Assembly: GCF_900167255.1 (NCBI RefSeq)
Contig: NZ_FUYB01000002.1
Span: forward strand, 309,948-373,947
Length of the DNA: 64,000 nt
Reading direction: 5' to 3'
From: Thiothrix eikelboomii
GTDB lineage: Bacteria > Pseudomonadota > Gammaproteobacteria > Thiotrichales > Thiotrichaceae
Made by a program: the position numbers and the translations under genes. Below are positions 42,043 through 51,695 of this stretch, piece after piece. How positions within the stretch are numbered: position 1 is the first letter of the stretch; every line of letters starts with the position of its first letter. Under the pieces are notes generated by a model. The model was not told where the DNA came from. It was given only the letters and a program-made list of their open reading frames with translations, and searched no databases.

Positions 42043-43329
42043 TTAATAAGTTTCTAAGTGTAAACGCCCGGTTTGTTTCAAATTCATACCTAGACTTTCC
42101 CACTCTAGATTGCCTTGCTTAGCAATATCGCGCAGAGCTAACACAACACCCTCTTCCATACTTTTCAATCCACAGACATAAAAGTGCGTATCGGGGCTTT
42201 TGAGGAGTTCAACTAAGTCAACTGCCCGCTCCCGCATCAAATCCTGCACATAACGCTTAGGCTGCCCTATGGTTCGTGAGAAGGCGAAATTGATGTCGAT
42301 AAAGTCTTTCGGTAAATTTTGCAAAGGGCCAAAATACGGCAGCTCTTCTTTCGTGCGCGCACCAAAGAACAGCATCAGTTTGCCCCCTTCAAATTTGCCA
42401 CTTGCCCGTAAGCGTCTGCGCCATTCGGTCATGGCTCGCATCGGTGCACTGCCTGTACCAGTACAGATCATCACGATATTGGAGCGCGGATGATTCGGCA
42501 TTAGGAAGCTGGTGCCAAACGGCCCAATGACTTGCACTTTGTCACCGACTTTCAGATCACAGATATAATTAGAAGCCACACCACGCACGGGGCGACCTTG
42601 ATGATCTTCTAGCACCCGCTTAATGGTTAAGGAGATATTATTATAACCAGGGCGCTCGCCATTACGCGGACTAGCAATCGAATATTGGCGGGCATAATGT
42701 GGTTTGCCATTTTCATCCACGCCCGGTGGAATAATGCCAATCGACTGCCCCTCTAAGACTGGGAAAGGCATCGAACCAAAGTCGAGCATCAGGTGGTGAG
42801 TATCGTATTCACGCCCCACTTCAGTCACACGCACATTACCGACTACCGTCGCAGTGACAAACTTTTCAGCCGCTTTTGCACCATAAAGATTCGTATAAGC
42901 ATGCGCAGCTGACCAAGGCGGTAAACTGGCATTGTATTGCGCACTATTGAAAGGCGCTTCACCATCGGAGGTCGCTACATGAGTACTAGGAACAGCCGCT
43001 AAAACTTCGACATTAGCAGCATCAGATGCAACACCTGCCTCAGCTAATTGCTCAGCACTCAGCTCAGCAGGCAACTCATCCCAACTGAGTTGCTCTTCAA
43101 GGGTATAAGGCTGGCTCGCAGGCATAGAGCGCCAATTATCAATCGACCCTGTTGGGCAAGGCGGCACACAGGCCATACAGAAATTACATTTGCTGGCGTC
43201 CACTACATAATTACGGGAGTCATGGGTGATGGCAGCGACCGGACAGGTGGCCTCGCAAGTATTGCAACGTATGCAAATCTCCGGGTCGATTAAATGCTGA
43301 TTTAGCAGCGCAGATGAGACTGTATCCAC
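42043..43329 (-). CDS. boxA: Benzoyl-CoA 2,3-epoxidase reductase component
   Basis: A 428-residue protein with two [4Fe-4S] ferredoxin motifs at the N-terminus ([12 protein letters not shown] and [12 protein letters not shown]) and a ferredoxin-NADP reductase module: RQYSIASPR for FAD and [12 protein letters not shown] for NADP. This is BoxA, which feeds electrons to the BoxB oxygenase. The start is GTG at 43329, since GGAGGAG lies 5 nt before it and an in-frame ATG at 43371 would put an operator site inside the gene. It is about 14 kb from boxB, although the two are usually adjacent. Confidence 0.96.
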   Translation of the reverse strand: MDTVSSALLNQHLIDPEICIRCNTCEATCPVAAITHDSRNYVVDASKCNFCMACVPPCPTGSIDNWRSMPASQPYTLEEQLSWDELPAELSAEQLAEAGVASDAANVEVLAAVPSTHVATSDGEAPFNSAQYNASLPPWSAAHAYTNLYGAKAAEKFVTATVVGNVRVTEVGREYDTHHLMLDFGSMPFPVLEGQSIGIIPPGVDENGKPHYARQYSIASPRNGERPGYNNISLTIKRVLEDHQGRPVRGVASNYICDLKVGDKVQVIGPFGTSFLMPNHPRSNIVMICTGTGSAPMRAMTEWRRRLRASGKFEGGKLMLFFGARTKEELPYFGPLQNLPKDFIDINFAFSRTIGQPKRYVQDLMRERAVDLVELLKSPDTHFYVCGLKSMEEGVVLALRDIAKQGNLEWESLGMNLKQTGRLHLETY

Positions 43330-43366
43330 AATGGCTCCTCCGACGTGTGGCTGATGATTAGATTTA

Positions 43367-43414
43367 TGCATTATTATGCATATTAACTTCTATAAATTCA
43401 AGCAATTTAATGCA
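43367..43414 (-). promoter_or_regulatory. BoxR operator sites before boxA
   Basis: TGCA TTATTA TGCA at 43367-43380 is a perfect TGCA-N6-TGCA element; AGCA ATTTAA TGCA at 43401-43414 differs by one base. Both lie just upstream of boxA. The same element occurs three times before boxC, so BoxR control of boxA is likely despite its separation. Confidence 0.7.
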
Positions 43415-43674
43415 TGCTACCACTAAAATTAAGCAATTGATCCATACTTAAACACAACTTAACTAGATTAGGCTTAACTGTGATATCCAAAGATCAGCCA
43501 CCAGCCATTGGGCACATAGAAATTGAAGTAGATATAGGAAAATCAACTTGGACTGTCTTCTGCTAAGTAAAATTAAACTCAACCTAGAGTGGTTTATAGA
43601 TGCAAGTCAACGTCCATCTGTGGACTTTCCTACAAGGATGGATACAGTCATTAATCTTATACTATCAGCTAGCG
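43415..43674. other. AT-rich stretch between boxA promoter and the uvrA relic
   Basis: This 260-bp stretch holds no convincing gene. A 27-codon frame from 43480 (GTG) to about 43566 has no recognisable product. The base composition changes sharply from AT-rich to GC-rich near 43675, which marks the left edge of the foreign-looking uvrA fragment. Confidence 0.6.
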
Positions 43675-44763
43675 GAAAAAGTGTTTGCCACGCCGGATTC
43701 GGTGACGGGGCAATTCATGTCCGGGCGGCGCAAAATCACCATGCCCGCCCAACGTACCCCGTTCAACCCCGAACGCACCATTAAACTGATCGGCGTGACC
43801 GGCAATAACCTCAATGACGTGTCGCTGGAAATTCCGCTGGGGCTGCTGACTTGCATCACTGGCGTGTCGGGGTCGGGCAAATCGACGCTGATCAACCGCA
43901 CGCTGTACCCGTTTCTGGCGCGGCATCTGCACGACAGCAGCGTGGAAGTTGCTCCGGTACGCGAAGTACTGGGCGTGGAGCAAATCGACAAAATCATCGA
44001 CATCGACCAAAGCCCGATTGGGCGTACCCCGCGTTCCAACCCCGCCACCTACACGGGCGTGTTTACCGCGATTCGGGATATGTTTGCGGCGACGCAGGAA
44101 GCGCGTTCACGCGGTTATTTGCCGGGGCGGTTTTCGTTCAACGTCAAAGGCGGACGCTGCGAAGCGTGTTCCGGTGACGGCTTGATCAAGGTCGAAATGC
44201 ACTTTTTGCCCGATGTGTACGTGACCTGCGAAGTATGCGCAGGCAAGCGTTACAACCGCGAAACCCTCGACATCCGCTACAAGGGCAAGAACATCAGCGA
44301 AGTGCTGGCGATGACGGTGGAAGATGCCTGCGAATTCTTCGCCGCCGTGCCGTCGATCCACACCAAACTGCAAACGCTGATGGACGTGGGGCTGTCGTAC
44401 ATCACGCTGGGGCAAAATGCGACTACGCTTTCGGGTGGTGAGGCGCAGCGGGTCAAGCTGGCGAAAGAGCTGTCCAAACGTGGCACGGGCAAGACGATTT
44501 ATATTCTGGATGAGCCGACCACGGGGCTGCATTTCCACGACGTTGACCAGTTGCTGCAAGTGCTGCATCGCTTGCGTGATGGTGGCAATACGGTGGTGGT
44601 GATCGAGCATAATCTGGACGTGATCAAGACAGCGGACTGGGTGGTGGATTTGGGGCCGGAAGGTGGGAGTCGGGGGGGGCATATTATTGCGGTGGGTACG
44701 CCGGAGCAGGTGGCGGAGGCGGAAGGGTCGTTTATGGGGGAGTTTTTGAAACGGATGTTGTGA
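43675..44763 (+). pseudogene. uvrA: Truncated UvrA, C-terminal ATPase domain only (copy A)
   Basis: About 362 codons correspond to the last third of UvrA (normally about 940 residues). They include the second ABC domain: Walker [10 protein letters not shown], the zinc module CEAC ... CEVC, signature [15 protein letters not shown], Walker B LDEPTTGL and the C-terminal [22 protein letters not shown]. The N-terminal two-thirds, including the first ATPase and the UvrB and DNA-binding domains, are absent, and similarity starts abruptly near 43675. An upstream ATG at 43600 could give a fusion peptide. Base composition is clearly more GC-rich than the flanks, which suggests transfer. DNA-repair function is unlikely. 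Confidence 0.9.
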
Positions 44764-45643
44764 GGGTAATAAAGTTTTGTACCGCATGATCCACAAATGC
44801 TCTAACTTTGGGGGTCAAGTAACGATTGCTAGGGAACACCGCATGAACAGGGATTTGCGCCATTGTCCATTCTTCCAAAACCTGTGATAACTGCCCCTGC
44901 TTGGTTTCCGTTTGTGCCAACAACCAAGGCAAACGTACAATTCCCAAACCGTGTAAGGCTGCATCCATTAGACTCACGCGGTTATTAAGGCGTAACCGTG
45001 ACACCAATGGCACTATGATGGTTTCGCTGGCTTTGGTTAATGACCACGTGCCCGTCACCTGCCCACCGGAAAATATCAGCAAATCATGTTGGGTTAACTG
45101 TTCAGGATGTTTTGGTATACCACGTCGTTGCAGATAGGCAGGGTTGGCAAATAAACCGTATTCCAACATTCCTAGTCTGCGGGCAACCAGTCGAGTGTCA
45201 TCAAGTGAGCCAATGCGGATGGCTAGATCAAAACCTTCATGCACTAAGTCTACTAAACGTCCTGTAAACTCAGCTTCAATGGTGATCTGCGGGTAGTCCA
45301 GTAGGAATTGATTAATCCACTGACTGACTACCATCATGCCGAATTCTGTACCACAAGTAATTCGCAGTATACCTCTTGGTTCTGTCCACATCTGCTGGGC
45401 AACACGTTCAGTATCGTCTACGGCGGCAATAATACCTACTGCACGCTCAAATACTTCGCGTCCGATTTCCGTTAAGCGCAAGGCTCGGGTGGAGCGCGCC
45501 AGCAGGCGTACCCCCAGTTTGGCTTCAAGCTGGGTAATAGTACGACTAACATGAGCCTTGTGTGATCCAAGCAAAATAGCAGCCTGAGTAAAACTACCTG
45601 TTTGTACCACTTTAATCAGAGTACGTAATTCCTGAAGATCCAT
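44732..45643 (-). CDS. LysR-family regulator with replaced C-terminal tail
   Basis: A 303-residue LysR protein (helix-turn-helix about 1-60 with [24 protein letters not shown], then the substrate-binding domain with [11 protein letters not shown]). The last residues, about TTSVSKTPP, are encoded by the opposite strand of the uvrA relic, since its stop at 44732 is 32 bp inside the uvrA 3' end. The original tail was therefore probably replaced at a recombination junction near 44763. It is divergent from the PfpI/F420-reductase/TMEM175 genes and likely regulates them. Confidence 0.88.
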   Translation of the reverse strand: MDLQELRTLIKVVQTGSFTQAAILLGSHKAHVSRTITQLEAKLGVRLLARSTRALRLTEIGREVFERAVGIIAAVDDTERVAQQMWTEPRGILRITCGTEFGMMVVSQWINQFLLDYPQITIEAEFTGRLVDLVHEGFDLAIRIGSLDDTRLVARRLGMLEYGLFANPAYLQRRGIPKHPEQLTQHDLLIFSGGQVTGTWSLTKASETIIVPLVSRLRLNNRVSLMDAALHGLGIVRLPWLLAQTETKQGQLSQVLEEWTMAQIPVHAVFPSNRYLTPKVRAFVDHAVQNFITLTTSVSKTPP

Positions 45644-45744
45644 TGTTGCTTATTCTGGTAACAATACGTGCCATTATAGCGTATTTATTCCTATTGATGG
45701 GAAGCAGATACTGCTCACCATGTTAAACACAGAGAGCAATTGAC

Positions 45745-46485
45745 ATGAGTGCTAATCACAACTTGTCGGGTAAATCGTATCGAATTTTGATGATTGCCGC
45801 TAATCCTGCGGTTTCTACTGTTACTCAGTGGCCCGTAGGATTTTGGTTGGCGGAGTTGATCCATCCGTACTGGATATTCAAGGAAGCTGGTTACGAAGTC
45901 ACCATTGCCAGCCCAGACGGAGGTAAACTGGAAATGGACGGTTTTTCTGACCCACGTCATGCAAGTGGCTATGCTGCAGACGACATATTGTCACTTGGTT
46001 TTATCCATTCACCACAACACGCTGCCTTACTCGATAATACACCTAGCTTGGACAGCATCAGTCCAGACGATTACGACGCAGTGTTTTTGGTGGGTGGGCA
46101 ATCACCGATGTTTACCTTTATTGATAATACTGCATTGCAGCACTGGATCGCACAGTTCTATGAAAGCGGCAAAGTGGTGGCAGCAGTTTGTCATGCAACT
46201 TGTGTCTTGCTCAAAACGCGCTTATCCGATGGTAGCTTGTTGGTAAACGGTAAAACGTGGACGGGTTTTGCGAATGCTGAAGAACGCTTTGCTGACGAAT
46301 GGGTCGGGATGCGCATCCAGCCGTTCTGGATTGAAAATGAAGCTAGAAAATTACCGAACACTAACTTTATTGTTAACACTCGCTTCCGTGAGTTTGCGTT
46401 GCGTGACGGGCGTTTGATTACTGGGCAGCAGCAGTTTTCTGGTGCAGCTACTGCACGTTTATTAATCGAGGTTTTGGGACAGTAA
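45745..46485 (+). CDS. DJ-1/PfpI-family protein (type 1 glutamine amidotransferase-like)
   Basis: A 246-residue protein with the DJ-1/PfpI fold: YRILMIAANP at the N-terminus, YDAVFLVGGQSPMF and the nucleophile elbow AAVCHATCVLL, whose Cys-His is the likely catalytic pair. Relatives are chaperones, glyoxalases or amidases used in electrophile stress. It is the first gene of a three-gene unit; the next gene starts 14 bp later after AGGAGG. The divergent LysR gene suggests induction by a small molecule. The exact reaction is unknown. Confidence 0.87.
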   Translation: MSANHNLSGKSYRILMIAANPAVSTVTQWPVGFWLAELIHPYWIFKEAGYEVTIASPDGGKLEMDGFSDPRHASGYAADDILSLGFIHSPQHAALLDNTPSLDSISPDDYDAVFLVGGQSPMFTFIDNTALQHWIAQFYESGKVVAAVCHATCVLLKTRLSDGSLLVNGKTWTGFANAEERFADEWVGMRIQPFWIENEARKLPNTNFIVNTRFREFALRDGRLITGQQQFSGAATARLLIEVLGQ

Positions 46486-46499
46486 AGGAGGATACTGAG

Positions 46500-47123
46500 A
46501 TGAAAATTGCACTAATTGGTGCGGGTAACGTCGGGCAGGCATTGGCAAAAGCGATTGTGCAACGTGGTGAGGTAGTCATTTTCGGTGTCCAAGAGCCAGT
46601 CAAGTATGAGGTCGTGGCTCAGGACATCGGTATCCCAGTCATGACGGTGACACAGGCTGTGGCACAGGCAGAAATGGTGATACTAGCAGTGCCGTATGCA
46701 GCTACCGCAAGCATCGCCCGCAGTATTCCTGATTGGCAGGGTAAAATTCTGGTGGATGCCACTAACCCATTGGCTTCCGCATTGACTGGTTTGAGTGTGG
46801 GAACGACTGACTCTGGCGCAGAAACTTTGGCGCGACATGCGAATAATGCGCGTGTCGTCAAAGCTTTTAACACGACAGGGGCTGAAAATATGGCAAATAG
46901 CCACTACTCCAGTGGTCAAGTTTTTATGCCAGTGTGTGGGGATGATGTCGCTGCTCGTCAACAAGTAATAGCACTAGCAACCTTACTCGGTTTTGACGCA
47001 GTGGATATGGGCGGGTTGCAAGTCGCACGTTATTTAGAACCTTTTGCGATGACCTGGATACACCTTGCCATTCTTCAGGGATACGGGCGTAACTTTGCTT
47101 TTGGCTTATTGCGGAGGGGTTAA
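46500..47123 (+). CDS. NADPH-dependent F420 reductase-like oxidoreductase
   Basis: A 207-residue Rossmann protein with MKIALIGAGNVGQALAKAI at the N-terminus, ILAVPYAA and VVKAFNTTGAENM, as in the F420-dependent NADP oxidoreductase-like family. In organisms that lack F420, these proteins probably use other cofactors. It overlaps the TMEM175 gene by one base (TAATG), so translation is coupled. Confidence 0.87.
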   Translation: MKIALIGAGNVGQALAKAIVQRGEVVIFGVQEPVKYEVVAQDIGIPVMTVTQAVAQAEMVILAVPYAATASIARSIPDWQGKILVDATNPLASALTGLSVGTTDSGAETLARHANNARVVKAFNTTGAENMANSHYSSGQVFMPVCGDDVAARQQVIALATLLGFDAVDMGGLQVARYLEPFAMTWIHLAILQGYGRNFAFGLLRRG

Positions 47124-47701
47124 TGGAAAAAAATCGTTTGGAGGCATTCAGCGATGGTGTAATGGCGATCATTATCACCATTATGGTGCTAGAAATAAAA
47201 GTGCCACACGGCGAAGATGTGCAAGCGTTACTGCCATTACTACCTGTTTTTATGAGTTATCTATTGAGTTTTATTTATATCGGTATTTACTGGAATAACC
47301 ATCATCACATGTTGTATACCATGCGCCATGTATCTGGAGCAATATTGTGGGCTAACTTACATTTATTGTTCTGGTTGTCATTAGTGCCATTCGCTACTGG
47401 ATGGATGGGAGAAAATCATTTCACAGCTTTACCTATATTTTTGTATGGAGTGGTATTGCTGATGAGTGCTTTAGCCTACTGGATTTTACAAAATCTTATC
47501 ATTGCGACCCAAGGTAGTGATTCGGCGCTGCGTAAGTCTATACAGCAAGATTGGAAAGGGAAAGGGTCACTATTGGCTTATGCTATAGCAGTGATAGTAT
47601 CGCTGTGGTTCAGTTGGTTATCACTGATGCTCTATGTGCTAGTTGCTTTGTTGTGGTTATTGCCAGATAAACGCATTGAGCGGGCTTTAATGACAAGGTA
47701 G
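47123..47701 (+). CDS. TMEM175-family (DUF1211) membrane protein
   Basis: A 192-residue protein with five or six predicted membrane helices. It opens with the family signature RLEAFSDGVMAIIITIMVLE, the first helix that in TMEM175 channels lines the potassium pore. A YWNNHHHM segment follows. Such bacterial proteins form tetrameric cation channels. It ends the LysR-controlled unit; the second uvrA relic follows after 167 bp without a gene. Confidence 0.88.
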   Translation: MEKNRLEAFSDGVMAIIITIMVLEIKVPHGEDVQALLPLLPVFMSYLLSFIYIGIYWNNHHHMLYTMRHVSGAILWANLHLLFWLSLVPFATGWMGENHFTALPIFLYGVVLLMSALAYWILQNLIIATQGSDSALRKSIQQDWKGKGSLLAYAIAVIVSLWFSWLSLMLYVLVALLWLLPDKRIERALMTR

Positions 47702-47868
47702 TAGGTCAAATTGCAATGAAGAATATAGGAATCTGATCCCATTCGTGTGAGCAAAATGATGGAAGTAGCAAATGGAATGCCAGAGTTTGGAACATTTTAT
47801 CGAAACTTTTCACAAATCAGCTCGGACTCCTATAGTTAAGTCTGAGCCGCAGCGCGGAGACGCTCTCT

Positions 47869-48093
47869 ATGTCTGGGCGGCGCAAAATCACCATGCCCGC
47901 CCAACGCACCCCATTCAACCCCGAACGCACCATCAAGCTGAATCTGGACGTGATCAAGACGGCGGACTGGGTGGTGGATTTGGGGCCGGAAGGTGGGAGT
48001 CGTGGGGGGCATATTATTGCGGTGGGTACGCCGGAGCAGGTGGCTGAGACGGAAGGGTCGTTTACGGGGGAGTTTTTGAAGCGGATGTTGTGA
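47869..48093 (+). pseudogene. uvrA: UvrA remnant with an 822-bp internal deletion (copy B)
   Basis: About 74 codons: the first 24 match the start of copy A (from [14 protein letters not shown]) and the rest match its last 50 codons ([15 protein letters not shown] to the stop). Relative to copy A, bases equivalent to 43789-44610 are missing, an in-frame deletion. The two copies differ at about eleven positions over the shared 225 bp, nearly all synonymous, so they look like diverged alleles rather than a recent duplication. It carries the natural uvrA terminator. Not functional. Confidence 0.9.
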
Positions 48094-48105
48094 TACACCA
48101 AAACA

Positions 48106-48121
48106 GCCCCGTTTTCGGGGC
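48106..48121. terminator. GC-rich terminator after uvrA remnant B
   Basis: GCCCCG TTTT CGGGGC, a perfect 6-bp stem with a 4-base loop. On the minus strand it is followed by TGTTTT, so it also suits the converging restriction endonuclease gene. Confidence 0.75.
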
Positions 48122-48142
48122 GAATGAACTTTACCTAGGCGG

Positions 48143-49161
48143 TTAGTTCTTTTGTTGGAAGATGCTGTTCCAGCCTTGTTTCGTCTTGGTGGAAATATTG
48201 ATGTCTGTCACAAATGCCTGAAGTTCTTCCAAGAAATTCAGCATTTGCGCAGGTGTTAGCAAGGTTGAAATCACAAAGATAAACTCCCTTATATCAATAA
48301 AATCAAAGGTTTTTCCTTTACCTTTATATTGCTGCCAAGTCCCTGTAGCGTATCAATGCAGTCATCAAGCCTTTTCAGATTGATCTTTTTGACGGTGACT
48401 TCATACAGATTCAGGATTTCCCCACTTTGACCCGTCCAAATATCGGCGGGTTTCTTGGATGTGGTATTTGTACCGAAGACGCTTTCATCCCCGCCATGAA
48501 CAGTGATGGTGGAATCTGCAGACAACGATGCCAATAACTTGGCAATCACAAACTGTGGCACGTTCCCAGCTTCCGGGTATTCAACGCAGAATGTTGCGAG
48601 TTTCCCTGCTATTTGTCGCGTGCTTTCCCCGGCCGTGCTGGTTGTGGCAACTACTTGCTGGTGTAGCTGCTGTGTATAGCAGAGCAATCTGAAAAAGAAG
48701 TAATCAATCAAACTAGCTCTTTGTTTGCCTTTGCTCTCCATGACCATCCGCAAGAAACTGACAGCAGCACCGGCTGCCGCTTCAGGACGTTTGCCTTTTG
48801 CCCACGCTTCATTCAGTTGACTAATGTTTTTTGCCACATTGAGTGGGTCTGACTTGCCGCAAGGAATACCTTTTTCAGTCAAAGCATACCAAATGCCTTC
48901 CTCAAAAATGGCTCGTGGATTACATCCGTAAAAATCGTTGAGTGGTTCGTATTCTGAGTTAATGTGTATGCCCACTAAAGCGGTCAAAACAACGCCACGA
49001 AAGCCCTTTGCATGGATTTCTATTAGGTTTGTGAGAAGGTTACGGACTTCTGGAGTTCCAGTGAGCAAATCATGGAAGTCAGATTCCTGTAATGTCTCAG
49101 CCCGCAGTAGTTTAGCGTTGACATAGTATTTGGCATCTTCATTGCGTTCCGATACGTTCAT
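48143..49161 (-). pseudogene. Type II restriction endonuclease, frameshifted near the 3' end
   Basis: The first frame gives 290 residues (stop at 48289) with a PD-(D/E)XK-like core, KPADIW followed by LYEVTVKK near residues 235-260. After the run of five A residues near 48311 the frame changes. The other frame continues without a stop for about 55 more codons (VISTLLTPAQMLNFLEELQA, ending QQKN at 48143) with plausible protein sequence. One missing A in this run would explain it. The restored protein would be about 340 residues. It shares one base with the HTH gene (TAATG) and faces the divergent methyltransferase, so it is the restriction partner. The family and target site are not recognised. 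A sequencing error is possible. Confidence 0.7.
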
Positions 49162-49445
49162 TAAATTTCCATGCCTAGTAAAACGGTTATTTTTTCAGAA
49201 AAATGTTTGTTTTCACTGATTCGGAAGGCTTCCAGAATACGCACAAATTCCAAGACATCCAACCGCCGTTCAAGTTGCTCAATTTTGGATATATCTGACT
49301 GATTCATGCCAACTTTATTAGCAAGTTCAGCTTGAGAAATATTCAAACGCTTGCGCTCGCTGGTAAGGGCTTCGATCAGCGAGTGATACCGTAGGTCGTG
49401 GATGGACTTGTCTTTCTTCATAGAGTGGATAATGCTATGATTCAC
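49161..49445 (-). CDS. XRE-family HTH protein of the restriction-modification locus
   Basis: A 94-residue protein with a Cro/C1 helix-turn-helix (about 28-80: RKRLNISQAELANKVGMNQSDISKIEQ). It is translationally coupled to the endonuclease gene and divergent from the methyltransferase, with only 13 bp between the start codons. This is the place of a controller (C) protein that times endonuclease expression. The start is GTG 49445 or ATG 49421; neither has a clear ribosome site, so leaderless or weak translation is possible. Confidence 0.85.
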   Translation of the reverse strand: MNHSIIHSMKKDKSIHDLRYHSLIEALTSERKRLNISQAELANKVGMNQSDISKIEQLERRLDVLEFVRILEAFRISENKHFSEKITVLLGMEI

Positions 49446-49458
49446 AAATTATTCGTAA

Positions 49459-50571
49459 ATGGAATATTTCAATATGAAAGCTGTTTCCTTGTTTTCTGGT
49501 GCAGGTGGCATGGATGTCGGTTTCAAACGGGCAGGTTTCGAGGTCATTGCTGCTAATGAAATAGATACTTATGCCTGCCAGACATTCAGGGCGAATCACG
49601 CTGGGACAACGCTTTACGAGGGAAATATTACTTCCAACTTACAGGCATTAGGCGGTTTTAAAAATATTGATGTTGTATTTGGTGGCCCGCCTTGTCAAGG
49701 CTTCTCGGTGGCAGGAAAAATGGATGCTGATGATCCTAGAAGCCAATTAATCTTCAGTTTTGCCGATGTGGTTGATCTCATCCAGCCGCGTGCTTTTGTG
49801 ATGGAAAACGTTAAGGCATTAGGCAGTTTGGAAAAGTTCGCCGAAGTCAGAAGAAAGCTCATGGCACGTTTCTCCAATGCGGGTTACGCGGTGACAGTGA
49901 CTACCTTGAATGCAAAAGATTTGGGGATTCCGCAATCACGCGAACGTGTATTTTTCATTGGTTTTAAACAGGGCGTTAATCCAATTAATGCCGCTTCTTT
50001 CAGAAAATATCAGGCAACACCCCCAACGCTACGTGAAGTTTTATCACCATTGGGAAAAGCAGGGACACAAACAAACAATAAAGTATGCAAAGCGAAAATC
50101 ACCTTGGCATTAAAGCCTGTGTTAAGGCAGTCACCTTATGCGGGTATGTTATTTAATGGTCAAGGTCGCCCGCTTAACCCCGATGGTTGGGCAAGTACCC
50201 TACCGGCTAGTATGGGAGGAAATAGGACTCCCATTATTGATGAAGCTCATTTATTTGACGCTGCTAAACCGTGGGTTGAGGACTATCACCGCCATCTGAT
50301 GAAAGGGGGAAAGCCGCACGGAACGAATGATGCCCCGATGTCCCTACGGCGGTTAACCGTTGATGAAGCGGCGCTGTTGCAAGGTTTTCCTGCTGATTAC
50401 CGATTTTGTGGCTCACAAACTAAGGTTTTTTCGCAGATTGGTAATGCAGTACCTTGTCGGTTGGCTCAAGTGGTGGCTGAGGTTGTATACAGCGTTTTAA
50501 ATCGTAATCACAATTATCAAGAAAGTGAATATTTAGTCGGACAAAACATGGAGTTTAAGTTCGCAGTTTGA
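49459..50571 (+). CDS. DNA (cytosine-5-)-methyltransferase
   Basis: A 370-residue C5 methyltransferase with motif I SLFSGAGGMDVGF, motif IV GGPPCQGFS (catalytic Cys), motif VI MENV, motif VIII RERVFFIGF and motif X QIGNAVP; the target-recognition region is about 195-300. It protects DNA from the neighbouring endonuclease. Start at 49459 or 49474 (MKAVSLF). The recognition sequence cannot be read from the protein. If the endonuclease is dead, this would act as an orphan methylase. Confidence 0.93.
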   Translation: MEYFNMKAVSLFSGAGGMDVGFKRAGFEVIAANEIDTYACQTFRANHAGTTLYEGNITSNLQALGGFKNIDVVFGGPPCQGFSVAGKMDADDPRSQLIFSFADVVDLIQPRAFVMENVKALGSLEKFAEVRRKLMARFSNAGYAVTVTTLNAKDLGIPQSRERVFFIGFKQGVNPINAASFRKYQATPPTLREVLSPLGKAGTQTNNKVCKAKITLALKPVLRQSPYAGMLFNGQGRPLNPDGWASTLPASMGGNRTPIIDEAHLFDAAKPWVEDYHRHLMKGGKPHGTNDAPMSLRRLTVDEAALLQGFPADYRFCGSQTKVFSQIGNAVPCRLAQVVAEVVYSVLNRNHNYQESEYLVGQNMEFKFAV

Positions 50572-50582
50572 CTAAAAAACAA

Positions 50583-51695
50583 CTAATACCCCGATAACTC
50601 CAAATACCCCCGCCCCACCACTTTACCACTTCCTAGCTCCTTCACCCGTACTGCGCCTTCCCAATACAGCACACGGGTCACCATTAACTGATCCTCCACC
50701 ACCGCCTCAATCCGCCAATGGCCTTGTATAGCCGGATAATGCAACTCCCAAGCAATGGGATATTGCGTGCCATTCTCAGCTTGCCAATAGTCAATCGGCT
50801 TCAACTGTAGATCTTTCAGGCTTAAATTTTGAGTGCTGGCATCCGCTGCGACCCATTTACCTTGGCTATGCGCCTGATCAGCTGCACCGGAAGTTTTGCG
50901 CAATTGATAGAACATTAGCTCCTGCCCGTCGTTAAATTGCAGCGAGAACCAATCCCAACCCGCCTGATCTTTGCCTAAGGCGCTGGTGCTCCACTCACGG
51001 TCTAGCCACGATGAACCCGTGACTTGCAAATCCTGATCTTGATAATGAATTAAGCCCGTGGTGGCTAAGCGGGTGAAAGAATAATAGTAGGAAGCATTAC
51101 CCGCCGCACTACTCTTTTGGCTTAAACCTTGGTTACCTTGCAGCACGACGGGCTTTTCCGGTTGCAGCTTAAGTTTAAGGCTGAACTCTGCATGCGCTAC
51201 CTCGACCGTCCACGGAAACTCACCATTGTCTTGTCCTAAAATTTGCCAATCTTCCAGCCAAACTTTAAAGGGCTGCATCTGCTGACCTGCTAAGCCTGCT
51301 GCACCCCGCGCCAAGCGTTGCTGGTGTAAATGTTGATGACCCTCCACATCAGTTAAAGCAATATGTGCCATCCAGACTTGATTGCTTGCCCAAATAGATG
51401 GGTTGTCAGGTGGTTGGGGGCTAAGCGCGATACGAAATAGTGTGACTTGATAACCAAAATGCCGCCCTGCTTCGGTTTGTAGATTGCCTGTCACATACCA
51501 CCATTCATTGCGAAACTCTGGGTGGGCTGCATGCTCCTTGGGAAATTCAAACAGGCGGGGTTCTAATGCGCGTGCAAAGCCCGCCTCTGGAATCCCCCCT
51601 AAAGCCAGATTCAAATCCATCCCTACTGACTCAGATTTTTTATCGCAACCTGCCAGCAATAGTATTAAACAAAACAGACAAAATCTAACGACCAT
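50583..51695 (-). CDS. AttH/CrtC-like lipoprotein
   Basis: A 370-residue lipoprotein (signal ending LLAGC, Cys17) with the AttH/carotenoid 1,2-hydratase-like lipocalin repeat: EFRNEWWYVTGNL near residue 65 and a second half with SWLDREWS and DWFSLQF. In AttEFGH-type operons this protein is coded with an FtsX permease and a LolD-like ATPase, as here; it overlaps the permease by 11 bp. A role in envelope lipid or lipoprotein handling is inferred. It ends 11 bp from the methyltransferase stop. Confidence 0.88.
   Translation of the reverse strand: MVVRFCLFCLILLLAGCDKKSESVGMDLNLALGGIPEAGFARALEPRLFEFPKEHAAHPEFRNEWWYVTGNLQTEAGRHFGYQVTLFRIALSPQPPDNPSIWASNQVWMAHIALTDVEGHQHLHQQRLARGAAGLAGQQMQPFKVWLEDWQILGQDNGEFPWTVEVAHAEFSLKLKLQPEKPVVLQGNQGLSQKSSAAGNASYYYSFTRLATTGLIHYQDQDLQVTGSSWLDREWSTSALGKDQAGWDWFSLQFNDGQELMFYQLRKTSGAADQAHSQGKWVAADASTQNLSLKDLQLKPIDYWQAENGTQYPIAWELHYPAIQGHWRIEAVVEDQLMVTRVLYWEGAVRVKELGSGKVVGRGYLELSGY

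Noticed and set aside
43330-43371. Upstream ATG start for boxA at 43371
   Set aside because: It overlaps a TGCA-N6-TGCA operator and lacks a ribosome site, whereas GTG 43329 has GGAGGAG at the proper distance.
43665-44796. Long antisense frames across the uvrA relic
   Set aside because: They arise from the high GC of uvrA; the sense frame has all UvrA motifs and the antisense products are Arg/Pro/Ser-rich with no family resemblance.
47772-48047. 91-codon frame overlapping uvrA remnant B
   Set aside because: The frame runs out of phase through the uvrA remnant and gives no recognisable protein.
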